Shown here: positions 1 through 9,630 of the stretch, piece after piece
Layout of the letters: each line of letters starts with the position of its first letter
Numbering within the stretch: the first letter of the stretch is position 1
Assembly: GCF_007753095.1 (NCBI RefSeq)
Contig: NZ_CP036348.1
Coordinates: 3,596,001-3,660,000, forward strand
Reading direction: 5' to 3'
Source of the DNA: Rosistilla carotiformis
GTDB lineage: Bacteria > Planctomycetota > Planctomycetia > Pirellulales > Pirellulaceae
DNA: 64,000 nt
Translations under genes and position numbers: made by a program
Notes under the pieces: generated by a model
The model's database searches: none
Told to the model about the DNA's origin: nothing
What the model saw: only the letters and a program-made list of their open reading frames with translations

Positions 1-267
1 CCTGTCGTTCCGCCTCCTGAGTTCTCTGGCTTCCGGTTCTTCGTTGCCTAATTTTTTAGACGCGAAGCAACATCTCTCGCCATAGTTTCTTTCCCTTTTC
101 CGATCCGTCCTAACATTTGGTTGGACGGTTGCGCTGACGGTGCATTTCGAAGTTGCATGTTGCGGCTTGCGAGTTCACAGGTTCGCTCGGAACCTCGTTT
201 TTAGAATCAAGCCGCTAACGGCGGTGCGCTCAAATTGCGCCCACCCGCGGCCACTCAGGAGATATCC

Positions 268-1197
268 GTGTTTTCCAGTTACCGAACCCCGCGTCCCACA
301 CGTGGATTTACCTTAGTTGAACTGTTGGTCGTGATTGCGATCATCGGCGTTTTGGTTGGCTTGTTGTTGCCAGCCGTCCAACAGGCCCGCGAGGCCGCTC
401 GCCGGTTCTCGTGCAAGAACAACCTGAAGCAACTCGCCCTTGGGCTCCACAATTACGAATCAACTTTCGGATTGTTGGCCCCGGGCTATTTGCACAAGTT
501 CGATGCAACCGGCGCCGGCGCCAACCAGATGGGCGCTGCATGGGGCTGTTTGATCTTGCCTCAAATCGAACAACAGAACCTTCACGATCAGTTCGATTTC
601 AACATTCCGATGTTTGATGTTCGCAACCGTCTTCCCCGGGAAGAGTCGCTTCCCGTTTTCTTGTGTCCATCGGATCCATTCTCCGAAGGCAACTTTGTCG
701 TTCGCGACGACAGCGCGTCGCCAATCGAACAGTATGCGGCGGGCAGCTACGCCGCGAACTGGGGCCCTTCCACCGAAGCGGTCGACCTCGACGATACGCC
801 CTTGCAAAGTCGGGGCGTCTTCTATCGAAACAGTGCGACCCGGTTTCGCGATATCACCGATGGTGTCTCGAACACGCTGTTCTTAGGCGAACGGACGAAC
901 GGTCCGTTGCCCGGCACCACCGTGGGCGGACACGCATACTTCGAAACCGCTTGGTCGGCCGCGGTCCGTGAAATCACCGAACTGACCGACGACCATGGGC
1001 ACATGGTTCTGTTTGAAACGCAGTTCCGTCCCAACCAGCTCGGCACCGATGACAAAGGGTTGTCAGCCCCTCATGCCGGGATCGGCCAGTTTGTGATCGC
1101 CGATGGTTCGGTCCGATCGATCAATGAAACGATCGAGGAAGCTGTCTACAACGCCTTGGGAACACGCGGCGGTGGCGAAGTGGTCGGAGAGTTTTGA
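268..1197 (+). CDS. DUF1559 prepilin-like protein
   Basis: Encodes a 309-residue protein with a type IV prepilin/pseudopilin N-terminus: a short basic leader, then [19 protein letters not shown]. The G-F bond is the expected prepilin-peptidase cleavage site, followed by one hydrophobic helix. The motif QQAREAARR and the C-terminal [14 protein letters not shown] stretch are hallmarks of the DUF1559 (SBP_bac_10) family, which is greatly expanded in Planctomycetes and found at the cell surface; its exact role is unknown. I chose GTG at 268 because AGGAG lies just upstream; an in-frame TTG at 235 would add 11 residues and disturb the leader. It is a single gene, followed by a cluster of inverted repeats. 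The family call is firm, the function is not. Confidence 0.9.
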   Translation: MFSSYRTPRPTRGFTLVELLVVIAIIGVLVGLLLPAVQQAREAARRFSCKNNLKQLALGLHNYESTFGLLAPGYLHKFDATGAGANQMGAAWGCLILPQIEQQNLHDQFDFNIPMFDVRNRLPREESLPVFLCPSDPFSEGNFVVRDDSASPIEQYAAGSYAANWGPSTEAVDLDDTPLQSRGVFYRNSATRFRDITDGVSNTLFLGERTNGPLPGTTVGGHAYFETAWSAAVREITELTDDHGHMVLFETQFRPNQLGTDDKGLSAPHAGIGQFVIADGSVRSINETIEEAVYNALGTRGGGEVVGEF

Positions 1198-1209
1198 TGG
1201 ACGCATCGG

Positions 1210-1372
1210 TCGTCTGAAGGCTCGACGTCACCGACAGCGCTGGAGTGGAGGCTTCAGCCGAACTTCTTAAGGTGCGCTTCGGTCGCCTAAAGGCTCGACT
1301 CCAGCAAGAGCACTGGAGTCGAGGCTTCATCCGATGTCTATCGCTCGGTCGTCGCCTGAAGGCTCGACTCCA
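1210..1372. repeat. Cluster of short imperfect inverted repeats
   Basis: Three copies of a unit close to TCGCCTGAAGGCTCGACTCC lie at 1210-1226 (diverged), 1283-1304 and 1351-1372. Two opposite-orientation units, CTGGAGTCGAGGCTTCA-like, lie at 1240-1260 and 1313-1333. Neighbouring units can pair into a stem around a short loop (AGGCTCGACTCCAG against CTGGAGTCGAGGCTT). They sit in the 190-base gap between two convergent genes, which is typical of REP-like intergenic elements or bidirectional terminators. No coding sequence is visible here. Confidence 0.6.
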
Positions 1373-1388
1373 ACCGGATCGATCCCAT

Positions 1389-2753
1389 TCACGGACGCTT
1401 TGGTTGTTGGTGTCGTTCCTGATGCTTGACCGTTGTCTCGATTTGCGATCGCCGTTCATCCGTCTTGGGGATGACGGCGATCGGCGTCGATCCGATCGGA
1501 CGGGCGGTGAGCACCTTCGTTTCCAAACCCCGCCGGTCCAGCGCGCCAAGCACTTCCGCATGCGACTTGCACCACGTGGTTTCCATTTCAACATCGCGTT
1601 GCTGCTGCATGGCGTTGCTGGAACCTGGTTCGCCGAAACGAACGAGCTGTGTCTTTAATCGATCGCCAGCGACCGTGCTAAGCTCGACGGCATAGTCTTG
1701 GCTGCCCGGAGCCTGGACGACGACCTTGCCATCTTCGGCCCAGCCGGTCGCCATCGATTCGCGGACGTCGTAGCCCATCGATTGCAGGACCGACAGGATC
1801 GCCGCGCGACTCGCATCCCGATCGATCCGCTTCGCTTCCGCTTCGGTCCACGCGGCGACTTCGGCTTGCAATTCGGCGATGTCCGCAGTTTCGTCTCCGC
1901 GAGCACGCTCGATCTGTTGCCGCAGCGAATCCGCGTAGGTGTCGAACGCAGCCAGTTCCGCGTCCAACGCGTCGAGAAGCTCGGCCCGTCGTTCCAACCC
2001 TCGCCGCCGATCGAGTTCTTCGCCCAGCTGGATGATCAACGAATCGGTCTGTAATCGCTGTCGAGCGGCGTCGTCGATTTGGCGAACTTCCGCGATCCGC
2101 GTCAGCCATGGCGAAGCATCGCCAAGACCGTCGAGAACGCAGACCTTCGCCGCCAGTTGTTCCAACCGTTCGTCCGCCGACGATTTTTCAGCCGGTTGCG
2201 CCGCGAGCCAATCGGTGACCGAAATCGTTCCATGTGATCCCGCCAAAGAATCGGTGACGTCTTGCAAATCGGCGTCAGCTTGCCGCTGCGATTCCGTAGC
2301 CAACGCGTCCAATGCGATCTGCAATTGGAACTCGTCCGGCTTGGCCAACAGATTCGCTTTCATCGTCGCGAGGTTTGCCGTTTCGAGCCGCAAGACCGTC
2401 GCTGCGATTGCGTCCTCGATCGAACGCTGCCGAGCTAGACGCTCGGCAACCGAGGCGACACGTTGTTCTTCGATATTCGATTTCAATTGCAACGCCGATT
2501 CCAACGTTGCGTTTGCTTGATCGAGTATCGCATCCAAGGATCGCGGCAATGCCGTCGCTTCCCGGTCGGCGTCAAGGCGCGTTAGCGAAGCGGTCAACGA
2601 ATCGAAGACTCGGCGAAGCGTCTCGTTCTCGGTGGCTTCAAGCATCGCTTCGGTCTTGCGAAACTGTTTTTCGATTTGATGTCGCAGCTTGCGAAACTCG
2701 CGTTCTTGAGCGGCTCGGATCGCCCGAACATCGACAACTTTGGGACCACTCAT
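1389..2753 (-). CDS. Coiled-coil protein, last gene of the four-gene cassette
   Basis: A 454-residue protein rich in Ala, Glu, Arg and Leu. Long predicted coiled-coil segments cover about residues 10-130 and 190-300. A more globular C-terminal part at about 305-400 contains GYDVRESMATGWAEDGKVVV and AVELSTVAGDRLKTQLVRFGE. I see no catalytic motif, signal peptide or membrane segment. Its ATG overlaps the stop of the helicase gene by 4 bases (2750-2753), so it is probably translated by coupling and made in ratio with the upstream proteins. It may be a structural or adaptor subunit of a complex with the unfoldase and helicase, but that is inference from position. I do not recognise a named family. 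Confidence 0.85.
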   Translation of the reverse strand: MSGPKVVDVRAIRAAQEREFRKLRHQIEKQFRKTEAMLEATENETLRRVFDSLTASLTRLDADREATALPRSLDAILDQANATLESALQLKSNIEEQRVASVAERLARQRSIEDAIAATVLRLETANLATMKANLLAKPDEFQLQIALDALATESQRQADADLQDVTDSLAGSHGTISVTDWLAAQPAEKSSADERLEQLAAKVCVLDGLGDASPWLTRIAEVRQIDDAARQRLQTDSLIIQLGEELDRRRGLERRAELLDALDAELAAFDTYADSLRQQIERARGDETADIAELQAEVAAWTEAEAKRIDRDASRAAILSVLQSMGYDVRESMATGWAEDGKVVVQAPGSQDYAVELSTVAGDRLKTQLVRFGEPGSSNAMQQQRDVEMETTWCKSHAEVLGALDRRGLETKVLTARPIGSTPIAVIPKTDERRSQIETTVKHQERHQQPKRP

Positions 2754-5700
2754 GCCTCACCTACCGCCTTCTTAACCGCTTCGAGTAATCGTTTCCGCTC
2801 CGTCGTTTCGTCGACCAACCACATCCGCGACCAAACCCGGTAGATCGTGGGGACAGTTGCCTTGAGCACATCGCGGCGCCACAACTCGCGGTGCCGCGCG
2901 TATTTCAAATCGGGATGGCGTGGCGAATCGCATTCGATGGCGATCGCAAACATGCCATCCTTGGGGCGGCGGATCGCCAGATCGAACCGAAACGCATCGT
3001 TCGCCCCAGGGCTTTCTACAACATAGCCTTCGGACTCCAAAAACGATCGGACTTCGATCACGAAGGAGTCCGCGTGCGCATCGGTCAACGATCGCGTGGA
3101 CCTCCGTGGGCCGAAGGCCCCCAGAATCCGAGTGGCATCGTCGAAGCGAGCATCGGAAACCGCTTTGGCATACATCAAATAGGCTTGCAGGTAGTCGCGA
3201 GGCGTTTGCGGGGCGACCAGACTTTGCCGAGTATCGCTGATTCGTTCCAGTGGCATCGACGAATAGATCACCATCCGGTGTTTCGCCCGCGTCGTTGCGA
3301 CGTTCAACCGCCGTTCGCCACCTTGTTGACCGAGCACGCCAAAATTGCGTCGGAAGCTCCCTTGGGCGTTGTTGCCAAACGTTGTCGAAAAGATCATCCA
3401 GTCCCGTTCGTCTCCCTGCACGCTTTCGACGTTCTTGACGAAGAAACCGCAACGCTCGCCGTCCTGCACGCGATTCCGTTGCTGCATCAACGCTTGCCGA
3501 AACGCGTCGTCCTGCTCGGCCAACAGCTCCAGTTTGTCTTCGATCAGCTCGGCCTGTTTCAAGTTGAACGTCACCACGCCGATCGTTGGTGTTTCCTCGA
3601 TCGGCATCGACGCCCAGAGCGTTCGGATCGAATCGACGACCCGATCCGCTTCGATCTCGTTTGATTGGTTCTCATACACACCGGCAACTTCGACAAACTC
3701 GATCGGCTTCAACTCAGCCACCTTCTCTGGCGGATGCAGCACCGGAACGCTCAAGCCGTTTTCGTAATAGGCCGCATTGGAGAAATCGATCAGCTGGCGG
3801 TACTTCGATCGATAGTGAACGTTCAGCATCACCTTGGGGAAGACCGGCGAGGCGAGTTCCAACAGATCGCCGCAATCTTTCACCTCGCGGCGTTTCCCGC
3901 GGCTCTCGATCGCATCCTCCAATTCTTCCCCTTCCAAGTCGGTTGGCGTTTCATCTTCATCGTCAAACGCAGCGGCAAAAAACTTAGCGGGCGGCAATTG
4001 TTTTTCATCGCCGCTCACAACGATCGTCTTGCCGCGGTAGATCGCCGGCAGCGCGTATTCGACCGGCAATTGAGACGCTTCGTCGAACACCACTACGTCG
4101 AACAATCCCTGCTGCAACGGAAAGATCCTCGATACGGTATCGGGATTGGCCAGCCAGATCGGCCGCATTTGATACAGCCCAAATTCGCGTCCCATGTCGA
4201 CGGTTTCACGCAGCTTCTTCGCCCGCGGCCCGGTGAACATCAGGATGTCGTCCCAGCGGTTGCGTCGGGCGATCTTGTCGACCGCGGGCAGCTGTGGCAC
4301 CAAGCGACGGACCGCGTCGCCCAACGCTTTGCAACCGTCTCGAAGCTGTGCCACCTTGCTCTCAAATTCTTCGCGTTCGATCAACAACCAAGGCCATTGT
4401 TCCTCTGCATTGGCACGCCACGCCAGCAACGCCTCGCGCTGCACCGTTTGCCGCATCAAATCCCCAGCCGATTCCGGGGGCATCGATTCCCAAACCTCTC
4501 GCTTCGGCGCCATCGCCGCCAATACCGACAATTCGACATCAGAGATCGAATCCGATCGCAAGCGGAACGTTTGGAACGCAGCTAACGAATCCCAAGCGGC
4601 AACGATGCCATCGGTCGACTGGTTGGTCGGTTCTCCCAATCGCAGCAAACCTGTTACGCGATCGATCCACGCGGTCTCGAACCATGCTTCTAATGGTTGC
4701 AGCGTTTCGAGACTCTCATTCCGCAATCGATCCAATCGAACGCCTTGGCCCGCCGCAGTTAAGAATTCACGAATCGCCTTCGAAGTCCCCGATTGAAACG
4801 CCAGATGGTAATGATCGCGACAGGGACAGTTGTTCCCCCGATCGATCAGTGCTTTAGCATCCTGCAAGCTTGTCATAAGAGACCGCACCTTGTCGGCAAG
4901 CTGCTGCGAAGAGAGATTCACCACGGGAGCATCCAACTGCAACCGCATGCGAGCCTGTTCGTATCCGCGGCAGCCCGCCCGCGCCGCCGATTCGTATTGC
5001 AACGCAGCGCCGATTGCGGCGATCTCTTCGGTAACTTGCGCTGCGTCGGAGCCGCAGAACTGCGCAATCCGCGAGACGGCGCCGTGATAGGGGGGCCAAA
5101 TCTTTCGCAGCCATGAACGCTGCCAACGCGAGACCGTTCGACTGTCATGGTGCAATGCATCGATTTCGGCGTCGGATAACGGAGCGAGCTTCGTACGCAA
5201 TCGCAACTCACTCTCGGGAGCCGGGTTGGATTGAGCGTCGGCGGCGAGTCCGGACAATCGATGGAGCTCTGCGTCGGCAACTCCACTTTCAAACAGGTCG
5301 ACCAGTTTTCCCGTCGTCGCCAACGTCGGTTCGGATGTCGCCTCGATAGCCGTTTGATGCTCCGATAGCCAGCCTTCCATTGCACGCATGTCGAACTGGT
5401 TGATGTCGACGACGCGCGTCGTTGCGTCCAGCTCTTCGAGTCGCTTCCGTTCACACTCGACAAAAGCATCCAATGCGTGCTGCACCGCGACGATGGTCTC
5501 CCGGTCGGCGGAGAACCTTTTTAGTGCATGCAGCCTGCTGTTTTCGTAACGTGCTGCTAACCACAGCGGCGCAAGCGATTGGATCTGATGAGCGATCGCC
5601 TTCACCGAAGCTATCGCTAGCGGTTGCAACAGCGGACGGAGCGTTGACACCGAAACCGTGGTGGGCTGATTGCCATGTTCGATCAGATCCGCGATGACCT

Positions 5701-8700
5701 GTTCGTAGGTCAAACCGCTTTGCAGCACAGGATGCATCATCGCTTCGTGGATGCGATCGAGCTCCGCCTCCAATCGGCCAACCTCTGCCGCCTGTGTCCG
5801 ATGTTTCGCAGCCGCCGACTCGCGTCCCAATTGCCCGCGAAGCTCCGCCAGTTCCGCCCGCAATCTCGCGAGAAACGGCTTTCGGTCGCGCGATGGATCC
5901 CCAATTAAAACGGTTCGATCGCCAAGCCCCGACGATTCCAAGCGATGCCCGACCACCTCCAACGCCGCTTGCTTTTGGCAGACAACCAGGACGGTTTGCC
6001 CGCGAGCAACCGCGTCGGCGACGATGTTCACGATCGTCTGACTCTTTCCCGTTCCGGGCGGTCCTTGGATCAAGAGCCCCGGCGGATTCCGGGCTGCAAA
6101 AACCGCGGCCTCCTGCGACGGATCGGCTTCGGTGACCAGAAACCGTTGCTCGGTCGGTGGGATTGGCGACGGTTCCACATCTTGGACGCAATCAAGCCGC
6201 AGCAACGTCGCCGCGGGTGAGGCATCAAACGGGAGGTTTTGAAGTTTGTCCAATTCGTCGGCTAGTTCCTGGCCGGCAAAGTCGCACTGGAAGATCACGC
6301 CGCTGGCGACGACACGGCAATGAACGTCCTTCGGCAACGAAGGCTCTGCTGGCAGCGGGGCCGATTCGGCAAGGACCTGCTCGTGCGAATCGGCGAACAG
6401 CGGCTGCAGGACCTCGATCAACTGCTCTCCCGTGATCGCATCGCGACACTGAATTTCAAGCAACGCGTCGGCAAAACGCTGCTTCTTTTCTTGACTCAAC
6501 AAAACGCCATACGCTGGATTCAATCGGACGCGTTCTTGATCGCGATCCGCGGCGATCCGTAGCGATGTGTTTTGCCCTTCGGCGTAATCCAACTTCACCG
6601 GCCACAACAACAATGGAACCAACCGTGGTCGACTCTGCCCCGCATCGACATCTCGACGGACCAGGAAGGGAAACCCTAAATGCAGCGACGAGATCCCGGT
6701 ATCGCGTTGGTAGTTTTCACAATTGTTCCGCAATCGACGCAGTCGCCGTTGCAGAATCGGATCGCCAGCCAACACGCTCGGGTCGACGCGTGATGGGTTG
6801 CCATCGTTTGTGATGATCGCGTCGATCAGCGAATCGGCCGGAATCACTTCGCTGCCCAATTGAGCGACATCGATCCGAGCCGATGACTTGCCAATCTTCA
6901 GCGACATCAACGGCCCACGTTGGACGCTCGATAAAACCTTGCGGCGGAAGAAATCCATTAGCAACCGCCAATGTTCGCCCCCCTCCGGCTTCTGCCATCG
7001 GTCATCGGGAACACATAAAAGTGCCAACGCTCTGGCCAGTGAGATTCGATGTTCGAATCGGAACGTGTCGGCCCATTGATCCGCGATTGGATAACCGCAG
7101 CGAACGAAGTCGGACAAGCGATCGCCAAGAGTTTCAAAAACTTCCCGCCGTCCTTGTTGCAAAGCCAGTCGCGCCGCTTCGCGATCCCAGCACGCGTCGA
7201 TTCCAGCGGCTTTCGCTTCGCGTTCGGCTTCATCTACCAAGTCTTCCGCCGAACGGAATTCCGATAGTGGAGCGGCCAGCAAGATCAACAGGTCGGCTTC
7301 TCCCAACGAGTTCTTCGAGAGTAGATGGGCTAGCGCCGAGTGCCGCGCCTCGGGCCATTCCGACTGACGCTGCGCCCACTTTTCGAAAAGCGTTTCACGA
7401 GCGACCACCAGCGACAGGGAATCGAATCTCGCCGGGTCAGTCGGAATCTCTCGTTTCTGTATCATCTGGTTCGCTACTTCGCGTCGCTCGGCGACGTCGA
7501 CGAACCACAGCTCACGGCTGATCCGCATCAAATGCGACGCGATCGTTCCCTGCAACCAATTCAGGCTGCGAGCCGCCGTCGCCGCAAACGATGATGGCGA
7601 GACGATCTCGCCGTCGAAGCAGAGCGGCAGTTGATCATTCATCGCCAACAAGGCCAGCATCAATTGTTGATCGTTGCCCAACGCGTGGTCTTCGACGATC
7701 GCGTCCCAGCTTTCTCGAGCGCGATCGTCCAGCTTGCCCTCGGCCAACCAGGTCCCCAGTTCACCGCTGGCCAACTGTGCGACGGCTTCTTGCCAATGTT
7801 CGGGCGATGCGGCGGCCAAGGCGTAACGCGCGGCGGACTTGTAGGTCTCGTCCCCCAAGCAAATTGCGGCGCCTTTGTCTTCGGTTCCGAGATCGCTTTC
7901 GAAGTAGTGCTGCAGATCCGATTCGCCTGCCAGCCAAGCGTTCACCTGCTGATACCCCCAACGACGAGTATGATCGCGCGTCAACAATCCCTTCAACAAC
8001 GTCTGCCAGTTGTCGTCGAGATCTTCGGGAATCGGGACCGGTCGGGTTAGGATCAGCAACTGGAACGCGCGTGCATCGATCGCTTCGAACAAACTGCCGC
8101 CGGTGAGCCGTTCCAGCAGGGTCACTCCTAGGCTCCACCAATCCGAAGCGAAGGTGCTGATTCCCGCAAAACACTCTGGCGCCGTGTACCGCGACGTCCG
8201 TGAATTTGGTGCGACGTGAATTTCTAATTCCGCAACCGCAGCGGCGTTGTAGTTCGACACGACAAGATCGAGCGGCTGCAAAGTCCGCAAGCCAATGTTT
8301 GCCGGTTGCAGGTCGCGATGCAGCAAGCCTGCGTCGTGTAGAGCGTTGAGTGCCGTCCCCATTTGATCGACGAAGTCACGGCAAAACGCTTCGTCGAACG
8401 AGCTTTCGATCGAGAGATCGGCAAGCGTTTCGTGTTGGCAGGATTCGTAGACTTCAAACGCGCGGCGATCTTGATGGCCAGTCTCGACCAACCGAACGCA
8501 ACGTGGTGATTCCAGCGACAGCAAGATCGACTGAACCTCTTCGTCGGGTTCGACTCCAATCGGGTAGTGCTTGATAAGTAGCAGGTCTTGCCGATCCGCC
8601 GGCTCGCTGCTGAGCATCGGTTCGGCTAGATACCGATCCGCCCGTTCGGCTCCAGGTTCCAGCGTTTGCACAACGCGATAGCGATCGGCAAAAACGAGCG

Positions 8701-8995
8701 AAGCGTCTACTTCGGTCTGTGCTTCCGCAGATTCGGCCGCCACGTCGCCGCCGCATTCAATGCAAACCAAGTCGTCCGGAAACATTGCGTGTCCGTTGAC
8801 GCAGCGAGGAGGTTGGGATTGAGGTTCCGTTTCCTCGAGGTGATCCTCCGCGATAGGTGCAGAATGGGGAAGCGTCGCGGCAATCGTGGCAACACTAAAA
8901 CCACAGCCGTTGCCGCTCGGTCCATCGCCACTGCAATACATCTCCGCCAGATCGTTGGGGTGGCCGCACTTGGGGCAAATCTTGACCAAACTCAT
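2750..8995 (-). CDS. Zinc ribbon - pseudokinase - DUF4011-type SF1 helicase - nuclease fusion
   Basis: A 2081-residue multidomain protein. Two Cys4 zinc ribbons lie at about 7-33 and 65-82. A Ser/Thr-kinase-like domain at about 105-350 keeps the Lys (K142), HRD (226-228), Asn233 and APE motif, but where DFG should be it has S-N-Y (247-249), so it is probably a pseudokinase. A DUF4011-like region (about 765-830) leads into an SF1 helicase with Walker A GPPGTGKS (978-985), Walker B DEAS, QGDE and a TTRAKHR motif VI. The last ~110 residues resemble the PD-(D/E)XK/Vsr-like nucleases found at the ends of such helicases (DLAIRR...AIECD). It overlaps both neighbours by 4 bases. The kinase plus COG1112-type helicase design recalls MkoA of Mokosh anti-phage systems, but no PLD partner is nearby. 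A role in nucleic-acid-targeting defence is likely but unproven. Confidence 0.88.
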   Translation of the reverse strand: MSLVKICPKCGHPNDLAEMYCSGDGPSGNGCGFSVATIAATLPHSAPIAEDHLEETEPQSQPPRCVNGHAMFPDDLVCIECGGDVAAESAEAQTEVDASLVFADRYRVVQTLEPGAERADRYLAEPMLSSEPADRQDLLLIKHYPIGVEPDEEVQSILLSLESPRCVRLVETGHQDRRAFEVYESCQHETLADLSIESSFDEAFCRDFVDQMGTALNALHDAGLLHRDLQPANIGLRTLQPLDLVVSNYNAAAVAELEIHVAPNSRTSRYTAPECFAGISTFASDWWSLGVTLLERLTGGSLFEAIDARAFQLLILTRPVPIPEDLDDNWQTLLKGLLTRDHTRRWGYQQVNAWLAGESDLQHYFESDLGTEDKGAAICLGDETYKSAARYALAAASPEHWQEAVAQLASGELGTWLAEGKLDDRARESWDAIVEDHALGNDQQLMLALLAMNDQLPLCFDGEIVSPSSFAATAARSLNWLQGTIASHLMRISRELWFVDVAERREVANQMIQKREIPTDPARFDSLSLVVARETLFEKWAQRQSEWPEARHSALAHLLSKNSLGEADLLILLAAPLSEFRSAEDLVDEAEREAKAAGIDACWDREAARLALQQGRREVFETLGDRLSDFVRCGYPIADQWADTFRFEHRISLARALALLCVPDDRWQKPEGGEHWRLLMDFFRRKVLSSVQRGPLMSLKIGKSSARIDVAQLGSEVIPADSLIDAIITNDGNPSRVDPSVLAGDPILQRRLRRLRNNCENYQRDTGISSLHLGFPFLVRRDVDAGQSRPRLVPLLLWPVKLDYAEGQNTSLRIAADRDQERVRLNPAYGVLLSQEKKQRFADALLEIQCRDAITGEQLIEVLQPLFADSHEQVLAESAPLPAEPSLPKDVHCRVVASGVIFQCDFAGQELADELDKLQNLPFDASPAATLLRLDCVQDVEPSPIPPTEQRFLVTEADPSQEAAVFAARNPPGLLIQGPPGTGKSQTIVNIVADAVARGQTVLVVCQKQAALEVVGHRLESSGLGDRTVLIGDPSRDRKPFLARLRAELAELRGQLGRESAAAKHRTQAAEVGRLEAELDRIHEAMMHPVLQSGLTYEQVIADLIEHGNQPTTVSVSTLRPLLQPLAIASVKAIAHQIQSLAPLWLAARYENSRLHALKRFSADRETIVAVQHALDAFVECERKRLEELDATTRVVDINQFDMRAMEGWLSEHQTAIEATSEPTLATTGKLVDLFESGVADAELHRLSGLAADAQSNPAPESELRLRTKLAPLSDAEIDALHHDSRTVSRWQRSWLRKIWPPYHGAVSRIAQFCGSDAAQVTEEIAAIGAALQYESAARAGCRGYEQARMRLQLDAPVVNLSSQQLADKVRSLMTSLQDAKALIDRGNNCPCRDHYHLAFQSGTSKAIREFLTAAGQGVRLDRLRNESLETLQPLEAWFETAWIDRVTGLLRLGEPTNQSTDGIVAAWDSLAAFQTFRLRSDSISDVELSVLAAMAPKREVWESMPPESAGDLMRQTVQREALLAWRANAEEQWPWLLIEREEFESKVAQLRDGCKALGDAVRRLVPQLPAVDKIARRNRWDDILMFTGPRAKKLRETVDMGREFGLYQMRPIWLANPDTVSRIFPLQQGLFDVVVFDEASQLPVEYALPAIYRGKTIVVSGDEKQLPPAKFFAAAFDDEDETPTDLEGEELEDAIESRGKRREVKDCGDLLELASPVFPKVMLNVHYRSKYRQLIDFSNAAYYENGLSVPVLHPPEKVAELKPIEFVEVAGVYENQSNEIEADRVVDSIRTLWASMPIEETPTIGVVTFNLKQAELIEDKLELLAEQDDAFRQALMQQRNRVQDGERCGFFVKNVESVQGDERDWMIFSTTFGNNAQGSFRRNFGVLGQQGGERRLNVATTRAKHRMVIYSSMPLERISDTRQSLVAPQTPRDYLQAYLMYAKAVSDARFDDATRILGAFGPRRSTRSLTDAHADSFVIEVRSFLESEGYVVESPGANDAFRFDLAIRRPKDGMFAIAIECDSPRHPDLKYARHRELWRRDVLKATVPTIYRVWSRMWLVDETTERKRLLEAVKKAVGEA

Positions 8996-9630
8996 CCGCG
9001 CACACCATCGAGCAATTGATCGGACGTTCCCGCGGCGAAGCCCATCGCGGCCAATCGCTTGCGAATTTCAGCCATCGCGTTTGGCTTAGGAATTCCCGCG
9101 ATCCAAACCGTATCGTCATCGAAACAGAGATCCAGGGCCGGCGAGTCATCGAGGCTCGCATATCGCTCCGCCGCCAATGGCGTCAGCAAGTTCATTCGTT
9201 GATTGTCCGATCCACGCAGCGGTTGGGTCTGCGGTTGCTTGGCGTCATACGGATCGCTAATCAATACGTCCAGCTTCGATACGATATCGGAATGCCGCGT
9301 CCAAAGTACTTCCGCCGAATAGCCGGAGAAGAGCAACACATCGCCCACGTTTTTTGTGCGCCACCAATCGACCAAAGCCGCGACGGCATCGGGTTGGTCA
9401 AACGGTTCCCCTCCCGAAATCGTCAGCCCATCGGCCTGGGCAGTCCAAGGAGCCAGGGTTTGCGTCAGTTGATCCAAGCTGATTGGGTCGGTTCCCGCTG
9501 CCCAAGTATCGCGGCTGACACATCCGGGGCATTGGATCTGGCAGCCTTGAAACCAGACGCCAACGCGGGTGCCGAATCCCAGCGAATGGATCGGGTAATG
9601 AATTCTGCTTATCGATATCGATTGCGTCAC
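8992..9630 (-). CDS. NrdG-like radical SAM activase
   Basis: A 212-residue protein of the radical SAM superfamily, close to anaerobic ribonucleotide-reductase activating proteins. It has the cluster-binding motif CX3CX2C (CQIQCPGC), upstream GFGTRVGVWFQG, and SGGEPF for SAM binding. I chose GTG at 9630: it overlaps the unfoldase stop as GTGA, matching the 4-base overlaps elsewhere in the cassette, and places IHSLGFG near the N-terminus as in NrdG. The ATG at 9792 would add 54 unrelated residues. No nrdD glycyl-radical reductase is in the window, so an ordinary nucleotide-reduction role is not supported by context. It may activate or modify a cassette partner. It ends overlapping the helicase start by 4 bases. 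Confidence 0.85.
   Translation of the reverse strand: MTQSISISRIHYPIHSLGFGTRVGVWFQGCQIQCPGCVSRDTWAAGTDPISLDQLTQTLAPWTAQADGLTISGGEPFDQPDAVAALVDWWRTKNVGDVLLFSGYSAEVLWTRHSDIVSKLDVLISDPYDAKQPQTQPLRGSDNQRMNLLTPLAAERYASLDDSPALDLCFDDDTVWIAGIPKPNAMAEIRKRLAAMGFAAGTSDQLLDGVRG

Noticed and set aside
8992-9630. Housekeeping anaerobic ribonucleotide reductase activase (nrdG)
   Set aside because: No nrdD nearby and tight coupling to an unfoldase and helicase. I keep the fold assignment but not the symbol.
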